A DNA stretch of 64,000 bases from Microbacterium sp. SORGH_AS_0428 (GTDB taxonomy: Bacteria > Actinomycetota > Actinomycetes > Actinomycetales > Microbacteriaceae). Every line of letters starts with the position of its first letter. Position 1 is the stretch's first letter. Below are positions 8,779 through 16,804 of this stretch, piece after piece. Where the stretch lies: positions 62,001-126,000 of the forward strand of contig NZ_JAVIZT010000001.1 of NCBI RefSeq assembly GCF_031453615.1, read 5' to 3'. Below the pieces are notes generated by a model. That model made no database searches, had not been told where the DNA came from, and worked only from the letters and a program-made list of their open reading frames with translations. Made by a program: the position numbers and the translations under genes.

Positions 8779-9002
8779 CTGAGCCAACGCAGGAACAGCT
8801 CGAAGCCTCCGACAAGGTCGAGAAGCGCACGGTGGGCGGGGAGCTCCGCTACTACCTCAAGAACATCAAGGAGCACTGGCCCGCGGTCGTCGAGCAGCAT
8901 CCGGATGCCGCCGGCCACGAGGCGTGGTGGACGCCGGACGGCAAGTTCCACGCGACCCACGAGCAGCTCCGCCGCGACGCGATGATCGGCGGCATCGTCT
9001 GA
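8775..9002 (+). CDS. Small conserved-looking hypothetical protein (75 aa)
   Basis: 75-residue soluble, charged protein beginning MTEPTQEQLEASDKVEKRT and containing HEAWWTPDGKFHATHEQLRRDAMIGG. There is no signal peptide, membrane segment or known catalytic motif that I recognise. Coding is supported by high third-position GC, the ATGA overlap with the upstream gene and a leaderless -10 element six bases before its start. Function unknown. Confidence 0.7.
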   Translation: MTEPTQEQLEASDKVEKRTVGGELRYYLKNIKEHWPAVVEQHPDAAGHEAWWTPDGKFHATHEQLRRDAMIGGIV

Positions 9003-9056
9003 ACCACTTCCCCCCGCCGTGAGTTTCGCGGGGATGAGTCGGCGCTCGGCGCGACA

Positions 9057-9068
9057 TAGGGTGGCCGG
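9057..9068 (+). promoter_or_regulatory. Leaderless -10 element TAGGGT
   Basis: TAGGGT at 9057-9062 followed by six bases and the ATG at 9069 of the SUMF1-domain gene; no ribosome-binding site is visible. Confidence 0.55.
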
Positions 9069-9722
9069 ATGGTCGATATCGAGATGCGGGCGCTCGATGG
9101 CGGCACGGTGACGCTGGGCGACGCGCGAGGACGATCGCGGCGCACCGTCGAAGTCGAGGCCTTCGAGATCGGGGTGTACCCCGTGACGGAAGAGGTCCTG
9201 GCGGAGCTTCTCGGCATCGAGGTGCGCCACCCGCGCGTGCCCGCCACACACCTGAGCTGGCTGCGCGCGGTTCGCTTGTGCAACGCCGCATCCGAGTGGG
9301 AGGGACTCGATCCCGCCTACGGATTCGACGGCGCGGAGGTCACCTGGCACCAGGATGCCGACGGGTACCGGCTCCCGACCGAGGCGGAGTGGGAGTACGC
9401 GTGCCGCGCCGGATCCACGGCCGCGCATTACGGTCCGCTGGCGGAGGTCGCGTGGACGGCGGCCGACGGAGCGGCTCGTCCTCAGCCGGTGGGCGGCAAG
9501 ATGCCGAACCTCAACGGCCTCTTCGACACGCTCGGCAACGTGTGGGAGTGGTGCTGGGACCTCCTCGATCCGTCGGGCGACGACGATCGTCGGGTCTTCC
9601 GCGGCGGCAGCTTCGCGAGTGACGCGTTCAGTGCCCGAGCATCCACGCGTCGTGGCGCGCTTCCGGATGCGGGCGCAGACGACATCGGGATGCGCCTGGC
9701 CCGCGGTCCGCACGAGGCATAA
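9069..9722 (+). CDS. SUMF1/formylglycine-generating-enzyme fold protein lacking the FGE cysteines
   Basis: 217-residue protein with the SUMF1 (formylglycine-generating enzyme) fold: YRLPTEAEWEYACRAG (about residues 98-113), NLNGLFDTLGNVWEW (about 146-160) and RGGSF (about 179). True FGEs carry two copper-binding active-site cysteines after RGGSF; here that stretch reads ASDAFSARASTRRGAL with neither cysteine. So it shares the fold but should not generate formylglycine; a binding, regulatory or different oxidase role is possible. It is shorter than classic FGEs. No sulfatase gene is nearby. Leaderless-type start. Confidence 0.82.
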   Translation: MVDIEMRALDGGTVTLGDARGRSRRTVEVEAFEIGVYPVTEEVLAELLGIEVRHPRVPATHLSWLRAVRLCNAASEWEGLDPAYGFDGAEVTWHQDADGYRLPTEAEWEYACRAGSTAAHYGPLAEVAWTAADGAARPQPVGGKMPNLNGLFDTLGNVWEWCWDLLDPSGDDDRRVFRGGSFASDAFSARASTRRGALPDAGADDIGMRLARGPHEA

Positions 9723-9820
9723 GGCTTCCTCCACGCCGGCTCCGATGAGCGGCGAAAGCAGCCCGCCCCGGGCGCGGATGCGGGCGCGCGACCCGCAGCG
9801 AAACGCCTGAGCGCAGCGGC

Positions 9821-11833
9821 TCAGTCGCGCATCGCGTTGCCGATGTAGGAGTACTTCACGAAGACCTCCGCTGCGATCCCCGCCTCCTCGAGCACTCCCT
9901 GAACGGCAGCGAGCATGTACCGCGAGTCCCAGCCCATGTAGAGGAAAGCGCCGTCGCCGAGCTCGTCCCACTGGCCGTTCCACGCGCGGGTCTCGTACAC
10001 CGGGCCGCCGCGCCGCGCGCTGAACGACACCAGATCCTCGCGGGCATCAGCCCACAGTCGCTTGAAGATGCGGTTGAACAGGGACGCGATGTCGTAGATC
10101 TCCCAGTGCTCGCCGCGGTACTCCACGTACGACCATTCCTGCTGCCAGCCCGGCGGGAAGCCGCGGCGCTTCTTCGCATCGAGGATGGGGGTCAGATCGT
10201 CGTCGTCGATGAGCACATCGGCCCTGCGGCGCCACACCGTCAAGAACCGGTCGATGAGCTCGACGGTGCGCCGGGAGATCGCGGCCGTGTTCCACGCCTC
10301 GAGGTCGGCGACGGATGCGGTCATTTCGATCCCGCTGCGGCGATACAGGCCGCGCTTGTCCGGGAACGAACGATCGAGCGCCCGCTCCGCCAGCGGCTCC
10401 TCGAGCAGCGTGAGGTTGCCCAGGGTCGCTGCCAGGGCGCGGTGACTGTTCTGCTCGTCCTCCGAGAACTCGCTCCAGGAGCGGAGGCCGTCGCCGCTCC
10501 ACCCGTCGCCCGGGGCCAGCGGGACGATGTGCTCGACGTCGAGGTCTGCCGCGGAGTCGCGCCCGGCGAGGCGCGCCAGCACATAGGCCGGATGCGGCAG
10601 GGGAGTGAACTTGAGGGCGATCCGCATCCGCTCGTCGGACGGCGTGATGCGCCCGAAGGCGTGACTGAGCGCCTCGGGGCCGTCGGCGCGCGCGCGACAC
10701 AGACGGGCGACGAGGCGGTCGTTGGTGAGGCCGGCGACCAGTCGCCGCAGCAGCAGCGCCTGCAGATCCTCCAGCGTCTCGATCAACGTGTCGCGGGCGA
10801 TGACGCCCTGCTCGTGGTCGCGGTACGCGGCCATGACCAGCGGGAAGGTGCCCCGCCCGAACGTGCCGAGGAAGCGAAGCTGCGCGGCGACGCCTTCGTC
10901 GGCAGCGTGCGCGGGTTCGAGGAGCACGCGGTAGATCTCGGAGTAGGCCTTCCATTCGGCCGCATCCCTCTCCAGCGTCTCGGCCTCGAGCACGGGGAAC
11001 TCGCCGCGGAACGCGTCGTAAACGGCGCGCGTCGTGCCGCCCGTGAGCTCGCGGCCGGTGCGCATCACGAGGTAGTGACGCCAGAAGTCCGCGATCGCTT
11101 CGCCCGTGTTCTGCTCGATCGGCAGCCAGAAGCGCTCCTCGATCGCGGTCTGCTCCGCGTGAGTGAGCCCCATGAGGATGTAGTTGTGGATCAGTTCGTG
11201 ATCCCGCAGGGGTTCACCCGTCGAGTTCAGGCTCTCGAAGATCTGCTGCGCATTGGCATCGGCGCCGAGTGCGATGGCGACGTGCTCGAGGCGCTGCAGC
11301 CCCCGCCAGATCCGCGACGCCTCTTCGGGGCGGATCTGGCTGCGGAAGAACGCGTAGTTGTCGTCGAAGCGCGATGTGCGATCTGCGGCGTCGGCCTCCC
11401 GTCGGTCGAGCACCACGCTCTCGAAGACATCCGCCCACGCCCGGTGGGGGCGCAGCTTCGTCCGGTGGGTCTCGCCGCCGCGTACGAGCACGTCGTGCAG
11501 GTGCCCTGCCAATGCGGGGTCGGACTCGCGCACGGTGTGCTCGAGAGCGGCGACCAGCAGCATGAGGGTCGTGATGCGCTGCTGGCCGTCGATCAGCACG
11601 AGTTCGGCGTCGTCGGAGTCCCCGCCGCGAGACGACAGGATGGAGGCCAGGAAGTGCGTGTGCCCCTCCGGGAGATCGGCCACCTGGCGGACGTCGGCCA
11701 ACAGCTGCTCGCACCCGCCGATGTCCCAGCGGTACTGCCGCTGATAGACGGGCACGACGATGGCGAGGTCGGGATCGCTGAGCCAGGCGATCGTGTTGAC
11801 GGCGGTCGCATCGACGTTGGTGGCGGTGGCCAT
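9821..11833 (-). CDS. DUF262/DUF1524 protein, GmrSD-like restriction or defence nuclease
   Basis: 670-residue protein starting at ATG 11833. The N-terminal DUF262 domain (ParB/sulfiredoxin-like NTPase, GmrS-like) shows VPVYQRQYRW (28-36) and LVLIDGQQRITTLMLL (79-93), plus FESLNSTGEPL (199-209). The C-terminal half has the DUF1524 HNH-type nuclease signature VEHIVPLAPG (433-442) and TLGNLTLLEEPL (470-481). This is the GmrS-GmrD order of type IV modification-dependent restriction enzymes in one chain. A further C-terminal part of about 130 residues, from DDLTPILDAKKRRGFPPGW on, is not one I recognise and might be a sensor or specificity domain. It stands alone with no methyltransferase. Anti-phage function is inferred from the family. 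Confidence 0.88.
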   Translation of the reverse strand: MATATNVDATAVNTIAWLSDPDLAIVVPVYQRQYRWDIGGCEQLLADVRQVADLPEGHTHFLASILSSRGGDSDDAELVLIDGQQRITTLMLLVAALEHTVRESDPALAGHLHDVLVRGGETHRTKLRPHRAWADVFESVVLDRREADAADRTSRFDDNYAFFRSQIRPEEASRIWRGLQRLEHVAIALGADANAQQIFESLNSTGEPLRDHELIHNYILMGLTHAEQTAIEERFWLPIEQNTGEAIADFWRHYLVMRTGRELTGGTTRAVYDAFRGEFPVLEAETLERDAAEWKAYSEIYRVLLEPAHAADEGVAAQLRFLGTFGRGTFPLVMAAYRDHEQGVIARDTLIETLEDLQALLLRRLVAGLTNDRLVARLCRARADGPEALSHAFGRITPSDERMRIALKFTPLPHPAYVLARLAGRDSAADLDVEHIVPLAPGDGWSGDGLRSWSEFSEDEQNSHRALAATLGNLTLLEEPLAERALDRSFPDKRGLYRRSGIEMTASVADLEAWNTAAISRRTVELIDRFLTVWRRRADVLIDDDDLTPILDAKKRRGFPPGWQQEWSYVEYRGEHWEIYDIASLFNRIFKRLWADAREDLVSFSARRGGPVYETRAWNGQWDELGDGAFLYMGWDSRYMLAAVQGVLEEAGIAAEVFVKYSYIGNAMRD

Positions 11834-11926
11834 GATCCTCGATCTCGTTGCGGGCGGAGCGGGTCGCGCAGGGCGACCAGACCACTCTAGGCCGGGGCCT
11901 CGGGCCTCCCGGGTATTGCCGAGGAG

Positions 11927-11945
11927 CCCGAGTAGGCTGACCTTA
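11927..11945 (+). promoter_or_regulatory. -10 element TAGGCT overlapped by a partial DtxR/IdeR-like box
   Basis: TAGGCT at 11933-11938 is a good -10 element for the oxygenase gene at 11996. The bases 11933-11945 (TAGGCTGACCTTA) match 12 of 13 positions of the right part of the DtxR/IdeR consensus as I recall it (TWAGGTTAGSCTAACCTWA), but the left part matches poorly. Tentative iron-dependent operator. Confidence 0.3.
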
Positions 11946-11995
11946 CCTGGGCCAGTAAAAACGCGCTGACCCCCCACCGAAAGGCATGATTCGTC

Positions 11996-12769
11996 ATGGG
12001 TTACATCAAGTCCGCCGCTCTCGAGGAGACCGGCTACGTCGTCCTCGACAGCTACAACCAGGAGCTCGATCCCAAAGAGTGGCTCGACATCGAGTACAAC
12101 GACTGGAAGTCCTCGGGCGACACCCGGTTCGCTCCTCTGGCCAGCGCCTTCGGCGAGATCGAGTGCAACGGGTTCTGGAACCACAAGCCGCCGCGCACCG
12201 ACAAGGACGGCGTGTGGATCGACTCGCAGGTCGCCAAGGCCCCGAACCTCGTGCGCCGCGCGCAGGAGCCCGGCGCGAACGTCGGTCGCTGCCGTGTCAT
12301 CGAACTGCAGCCCACCCCCTACGGCGACTGCCTCTACAACCTGCACCAGGATGACAACAACCGTCTCAACCCCGACGGGACCGGCTGGGTCGTGCGCGGG
12401 TTCTTCAACCTGACGGATGACAAGGACAGCTACTTCGTCCTGCGTGAGAACCGCACGGATCCCCGCGGCGAGGTGCGCATCGCGCTTCCCGCCGGAGCGC
12501 AGCTGATCATCGACACGCAGCGCCTCTGGCACGCTGCCACGCACAACGGCACCGACCCGCGTTACTGCCTCATCACCTCGTGGACCTCGGGCCCCGAACT
12601 CGACGCCTACATCGAGAAGTACCACGGCGTGAACCACGTCGAGAGCGTCGAGGTGCCGCAGGACGTGCTGGAGCACGGCTACGCCGAGCAGGCCCGTAAG
12701 GATGCGGCTCGCGCCGCCTACTACGCGGCCAAGGGGCAGGCGGCTGTCCAGGCCATGAGCGAGGCCTGA
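11996..12769 (+). CDS. Putative 2-oxoglutarate/Fe(II)-dependent oxygenase-like protein
   Basis: 257-residue soluble protein starting MGYIKSAALEETGYVVLD. I do not recognise it by name. It shows an ordered facial-triad pattern of the double-stranded beta-helix Fe(II)/2-oxoglutarate oxygenases: H117-Q-D119 in YNLHQDDNN, H179 in RLWHAATH and a possible 2-oxoglutarate-binding R189 in DPRYCLITSW, with a strand-rich middle (WVVRGFFNLTDD). The start at 11996 is chosen over the out-of-frame ATG at 11986 because AAAGG at 11980-11984 is well spaced from it. It is a single gene ending at a strong terminator. Oxygenase chemistry and substrate are inference. Confidence 0.7.
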   Translation: MGYIKSAALEETGYVVLDSYNQELDPKEWLDIEYNDWKSSGDTRFAPLASAFGEIECNGFWNHKPPRTDKDGVWIDSQVAKAPNLVRRAQEPGANVGRCRVIELQPTPYGDCLYNLHQDDNNRLNPDGTGWVVRGFFNLTDDKDSYFVLRENRTDPRGEVRIALPAGAQLIIDTQRLWHAATHNGTDPRYCLITSWTSGPELDAYIEKYHGVNHVESVEVPQDVLEHGYAEQARKDAARAAYYAAKGQAAVQAMSEA

Positions 12770-12783
12770 GACTGCTGACGACG

Positions 12784-12823
12784 ACGGTGGCCCGGTCCGC
12801 AGTGCGGATCGGGCCACCGTTCT
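12784..12823 (+). terminator. Intrinsic terminator after the oxygenase-like gene
   Basis: Long GC-rich hairpin: ACGGTGGCCCG...CGGGCCACCGT with inner TCCGC/GCGGA pairs around an AGT loop, followed by TTCT. Confidence 0.8.
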
Positions 12824-12910
12824 GCATGCCGGCGCCTGCGCGTCGCGATCCACAGGGTCGGGCGCAGGCCGCCGTGTGAACACTGTGTTGGTTTTACCCG
12901 GCGCAGCCGT

Positions 12911-12943
12911 TTCTTTGTGTGGCTTTGTGTTGTAATGTGTTGA
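12911..12943 (+). promoter_or_regulatory. Fructose operon control region with three 10-bp phased repeats
   Basis: CTTTGTGT at 12913-12920, CTTTGTGT at 12923-12930 and TAATGTGT at 12933-12940 are spaced exactly ten bases apart, one DNA turn, and followed by GG, TG and TG. A -10-like TGTAAT (12931-12936) lies within the last repeats. Direct repeats of this kind are plausible operators for the DeoR-type regulator that starts 20 bases downstream. Confidence 0.55.
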
Positions 12944-12959
12944 TCCTTCGAGGAGGATC

Positions 12960-13745
12960 ATGTACGCAACGGAGCGCCAGGCGGCGATCGAGCGAATCTT
13001 GGACGCCGAGGGACGACTGGTCGTCGTCGACCTCGCAGAACGCTTCGACGTCACCACCGAGACCGTGCGACGCGATCTCGCGTCTCTCGAGCAGCGCGGC
13101 GTTCTGCAGCGTGTGCACGGCGGTGCCGTCGCTCACGACCGCTCCAGCACCCGCGAGACGTCGATCAGCGAACGCATCCACGAACGCAGCGACGCGAAGG
13201 GCCGGATCGCCCGCGCAGCGCTGAATCTCCTCGGCGACCGCTTCGACGGATCCGTGCTTCTCGACGCCGGCTCCACGGTCGGCGCACTCGCGCGGGAGCT
13301 GCCGTCGCACCTGGCGACGCGCGGCGGGCGAGCGGATGTGGTCACCCACTCCTTCGCCCACGCCCCTCTGCTCGCGGAACAGGACGGGATCGACCTCACC
13401 CTCGTGGGCGGTCGGGTGCGTCGCGTCACGGGCGCTGCCGTCGGGGCGACCACCGTCGCCGCCATCGACGGCCTGCGCCCCGACATCGCCTTCCTCGGCA
13501 CCAACGGACTCTCCGCCGCGTTCGGTCTCAGCACCCCCGACCCTGAAGAGGCCGCGGTCAAGCGCGCAGCGGTCGCGGCCGCGCGGCGCGTCGTCGTCCT
13601 CTGTGACGCGCAGAAATTCGACCTCGAGCTGCTCGTCTCGTTCGCTCCGCTCTCGGCGCTCGACGTGCTCGTGACGGATGCGGCTCCGCCCGCCGCGCTG
13701 GCGGAGGCACTGGAGCGCGCCGACATCGAGGTGGTGCAGGCATGA
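12960..13745 (+). CDS. fruR: DeoR/GlpR-family transcriptional regulator of the fructose operon
   Basis: 261-residue repressor-type regulator. The N-terminal winged helix-turn-helix of the DeoR family is clear: RQAAIERILDAEGRLVVVDLAERFDVTTETVRRDL in residues 4-38 (read as the recognition-helix block ending TVRRDL). The C-terminal DeoR sensor domain contains LLDAGSTVGALARELP and GTNGLSAAFGLSTPDPEEAAVKRA, the sugar-phosphate-binding region. ATG at 12960 follows AGGAGG at a short distance. It is the first gene of fruR-fruK-fruA and overlaps fruK by four bases, so it most likely represses its own operon until fructose 1-phosphate is present; that effector is known for FruR homologues and inferred here. 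Confidence 0.9.
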   Translation: MYATERQAAIERILDAEGRLVVVDLAERFDVTTETVRRDLASLEQRGVLQRVHGGAVAHDRSSTRETSISERIHERSDAKGRIARAALNLLGDRFDGSVLLDAGSTVGALARELPSHLATRGGRADVVTHSFAHAPLLAEQDGIDLTLVGGRVRRVTGAAVGATTVAAIDGLRPDIAFLGTNGLSAAFGLSTPDPEEAAVKRAAVAAARRVVVLCDAQKFDLELLVSFAPLSALDVLVTDAAPPAALAEALERADIEVVQA

Positions 13746-14686
13746 TCGTCACCGTCACCGCGAACCCGTCCCTCGACAGGGCGGTCTCGCTCGCCGCCCC
13801 GCTGGAGGTCGGCGAGGTGCAGAGCGCCCTCGGCGTCCGCGAGGACGCCGGCGGGAAGGGCGTGAACGTCTCCCGTGTCGTCGCCGCCGCGGGAACGGCG
13901 ACACTGGCAGTTCTGCCGTTGGCAGACCAGGATCCGTACGCGGCGGCGCTCGCGCAGACCGGCATCCCCGTCAGAGCCGTGCCCGTCCACGGCCACGCCC
14001 GCGCGAATCTCACGCTCGCCGATCCGCGGGGAACGACGACGAAGATCAACCTGCCCGGGGCCGTGCTCGACTCGGAGGATGCGGACGCGCTCATCGACAC
14101 GATCGTCGCGGCCACCGCGGGCGCGGACTGGCTGGTCCTCGCGGGATCCCTTCCGCCGGGCGCGGGCGACGACTTCTACGTGCGCGCGATCCTCGCCGTT
14201 CGCGCCGCGCACGGCGACGCCACGCCTCGCATCGCCCTCGACACCTCGGGTGCCGCACTCGCGGCGGCTGTGGCGGGAGCCCGCCCCGACCTCATCAAAC
14301 CCAACGAGCATGAACTCGCCGAACTGACCGGCGCAGCCGCCGACACCCGCGACATCGACGGCATCATCGCGCTCGCGCAGGATCTCGTCGGACCTCGCGT
14401 CGGCGCCGCGCTGGTGACGCTCGGCGCCGCCGGTGCCCTGCTGGTCACCGAGGACGGCGTCTGGGTGGGAACGGCCCCGCGCATCACCGCGGTCAGCACG
14501 GTGGGGGCGGGCGACAGCTCCCTCGCCGGATACCTGCTGGCGGACGTTGCCGGTGCCGAACCCGCCGAGCGTCTGCGCACGGGGATGCGATACGGCGCAG
14601 CCGCCGCATCCCTGCCAGGAACCCAACCCCCGACCCCGGCGGATCTTGTGACCGCCGAGATTCCCGTGCAGCGGATCATCCGCTGA
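13742..14686 (+). CDS. fruK: 1-phosphofructokinase (PfkB family)
   Basis: 314-residue PfkB-type sugar kinase that converts fructose 1-phosphate to fructose 1,6-bisphosphate, using the product of the PTS encoded next. MIVTVTANPSLDRAV at the N-terminus is the typical LacC/FruK opening; EDAGGKGVNVSRV (about residues 36-48) is the PfkB substrate motif, KPNEHELAELTG is family-typical, and TVGAGDSSLAGYL near residue 255 contains the catalytic aspartate of GAGD. ATGA overlap with fruR; 24 bases before the EII gene. Together with fruA it completes fructose entry into glycolysis. Confidence 0.95.
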   Translation: MIVTVTANPSLDRAVSLAAPLEVGEVQSALGVREDAGGKGVNVSRVVAAAGTATLAVLPLADQDPYAAALAQTGIPVRAVPVHGHARANLTLADPRGTTTKINLPGAVLDSEDADALIDTIVAATAGADWLVLAGSLPPGAGDDFYVRAILAVRAAHGDATPRIALDTSGAALAAAVAGARPDLIKPNEHELAELTGAAADTRDIDGIIALAQDLVGPRVGAALVTLGAAGALLVTEDGVWVGTAPRITAVSTVGAGDSSLAGYLLADVAGAEPAERLRTGMRYGAAAASLPGTQPPTPADLVTAEIPVQRIIR

Positions 14687-14710
14687 CGAACCCGACCACT
14701 GGAGGTCATC

Positions 14711-16771
14711 GTGTCCGACACCATCACACCGGAGCTCGTCGTCCTCGACGAGGATCTCGGCGCCGACAAGGCAGCCGTCATCCGGGCCCTTGCCGCGCGC
14801 GTGGTCGCCGCGGGTCGGGCCACGGATGCCGAGGCGCTGTTCGCCGACGCCTGGGCGCGCGAAGAGAAGGATGAGACCGGCCTGCCCGGCGGCATCGCGA
14901 TCCCGCACGCGAAGAGTCCCGCCGTCTCGCAGGCGTCTCTCGCCTTCGCCAGGCTGAAGCCGGCGGTGGCCTTCGGCGCCGCCGACGGCCCCGCGGATCT
15001 CGTCTTCCTCATCGCGGCCCCCGCGGATGCCGCCGAGGAGCACCTGGCCGTGCTGTCCCGCCTCGCGCGGAGCCTCATGCAGGAGTCGTTCACGAGCGAG
15101 CTCCGTCAGGCCCCCGATGCGGCGGCCGTGGTGTCCACGGTGCGTCAGGCGATCGGCGAGGAGCAGGCCGCAGCGCCCGCGGCGACTCCGGCCGCGCCCG
15201 CCGCGTCCGCCTCGCCCGCGCTCGAGGTCGACGGCCGCCCCGCGCGCATCGTCGCCGTCACCGCGTGTGCGACCGGTATCGCGCACACGTTCATGGCGGC
15301 CGACGCGCTGACCGCGGCCGGCAAGGAGCAGGGGATCGACCTCGTCGTGGAGCCCCAGGGCTCCAGCGGCTACAAGGCGCTTCCGCAGAGCGTGATCGAT
15401 GACGCCGACGCGGTGATCTTCGCCGTCGATGTGGATGTGCGCGAGCCGCAGCGGTTCGCCGGCAAGCCTGTCGTGCGCTCCGGCGTGAAGCGCGGCATCG
15501 AGCAGCCCGTCGCCCTCATCACCGAGGCCCTCGCGGCGGCGAAGGATCCGAGCGGCGCACGCGTGCCGGCCGCATCCGGCGGCGCCTCCGCTGCGAGCAG
15601 CGCTCCCGCGCAGAACGAGCGGTGGGGCGCCAAGATCCAGCGGATCCTCCTCACGGGTGTGAGCTACATGATCCCGTTCGTCGCCGGCGGTGGTCTGCTG
15701 ATCGCCCTGGGCTTCCTGCTGGGCGGCTACCAGGTGACTGCCGACGCCGGCAAGGTGATTATCGACAACTCGCTGTGGAACCTGCCGACGGAGAACATCA
15801 CGTCGCCGCTGGGTCCGATCGGCCAGTACCTGGGCTCCGTCGCCTTCATGATCGGCGCGACGTCGATGGGCTTCCTCGTGTCGGCGCTGGCCGGTTACAT
15901 CGCCTTCGCGATCGCGGACCGGCCCGGTATCGCGCCCGGTTTCGTCGCGGGTGCCGTCGCGGTGCTCATGAACGCCGGCTTCATCGGCGGCATCATCGGC
16001 GGTCTGCTCGCCGGTTTCATCGCCTGGTGGCTCGGTCGCCTGAACCCGCCGCGCTGGCTGCGGGGCCTGATGCCGGTCGTGATCATCCCGTTGGTCGGTT
16101 CGGTCATCGCCTCGGGTCTGATGATCCTCTTCCTCGGGCGCCCGATCGCGGCTCTCATGGACGCGCTCAACGTCGGCCTGACCGACCTCGCCGGCACCGG
16201 CGCGATCGTCGTCGTCGGCATCATCCTCGGCCTCATGATGTGCTTCGACCTCGGCGGCCCGGTCAACAAGGTGGCGTACGCCTTCGCCACCGCCGGTCTC
16301 GCCAGCGCATCGACCGCCGACATCCACGCCGTGCCGTTCCTGATCATGGCGGCGGTCATGGCCGCGGGCATGGTCCCGCCGCTGGCCATGGCGCTGGCGT
16401 CCACCGTCCTCGCTCGCGGCCTGTTCACCCCGGTCGAGAAGGAGAACGGCAAGGCGGCCTGGCTGCTGGGTGCCGCCTTCATCAGCGAGGGCGCCATCCC
16501 GTTCGCGGCGGCGGACCCGCTCCGTGTCATCCCCGCGAACCTCATCGGCGGCGCCGTCACCGGCGGGCTGAGCATGGCGCTCGGCGTCTCGTCGCTGGCG
16601 CCCCACGGAGGCATCTTCGTGTTCTTCGCCATCGATCCCATCTGGGGCTTCCTGATCGCGCTCGTGGCGGGGACGCTGGTGACCGCGCTGGCCGTCGTCG
16701 CGCTGAAGAAGTGGGTCGGACGCAAGGAACTCGTTCAGGCGCAGGCGGCCGCAGCACCCGTCGCGGCCTGA
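14711..16771 (+). CDS. fruA: PTS fructose transporter EIIABC
   Basis: 686-residue fused phosphotransferase permease. EIIA domain at residues 1-150 with phosphorylatable H66 in GIAIPHAKSP; an Ala/Pro-rich linker at about 152-170; EIIB domain from about 175 with phosphocysteine C186 in VTACATGIAHTFMAAD; a second linker; and the EIIC membrane domain from about 310 with eight to ten hydrophobic helices. It imports fructose and phosphorylates it to fructose 1-phosphate. GTG start at 14711 follows GGAGG (14700-14704). It needs EI and HPr; HPr is encoded immediately downstream, while ptsI is not in the window. Confidence 0.96.
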   Translation: MSDTITPELVVLDEDLGADKAAVIRALAARVVAAGRATDAEALFADAWAREEKDETGLPGGIAIPHAKSPAVSQASLAFARLKPAVAFGAADGPADLVFLIAAPADAAEEHLAVLSRLARSLMQESFTSELRQAPDAAAVVSTVRQAIGEEQAAAPAATPAAPAASASPALEVDGRPARIVAVTACATGIAHTFMAADALTAAGKEQGIDLVVEPQGSSGYKALPQSVIDDADAVIFAVDVDVREPQRFAGKPVVRSGVKRGIEQPVALITEALAAAKDPSGARVPAASGGASAASSAPAQNERWGAKIQRILLTGVSYMIPFVAGGGLLIALGFLLGGYQVTADAGKVIIDNSLWNLPTENITSPLGPIGQYLGSVAFMIGATSMGFLVSALAGYIAFAIADRPGIAPGFVAGAVAVLMNAGFIGGIIGGLLAGFIAWWLGRLNPPRWLRGLMPVVIIPLVGSVIASGLMILFLGRPIAALMDALNVGLTDLAGTGAIVVVGIILGLMMCFDLGGPVNKVAYAFATAGLASASTADIHAVPFLIMAAVMAAGMVPPLAMALASTVLARGLFTPVEKENGKAAWLLGAAFISEGAIPFAAADPLRVIPANLIGGAVTGGLSMALGVSSLAPHGGIFVFFAIDPIWGFLIALVAGTLVTALAVVALKKWVGRKELVQAQAAAAPVAA

Positions 16772-16804
16772 GAGCATAGAAGGGTAAGACGAGAGGAATC
16801 ACCC

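Noticed and set aside
11986..12354. ATG-started frame overlapping the start of the oxygenase-like gene
   Set aside because: It is out of frame, Arg-rich, and its ATG is only one base from the AAAGG, while the gene at 11996 has correct spacing.
13133..16777. Very long minus-strand open frame (over 1200 codons) opposite the fructose operon
   Set aside because: It is the complement of strongly coding fruK/fruA; its translation is Arg/Asp/Gly/His-rich low complexity, the usual GC-skew shadow of high-GC genes.
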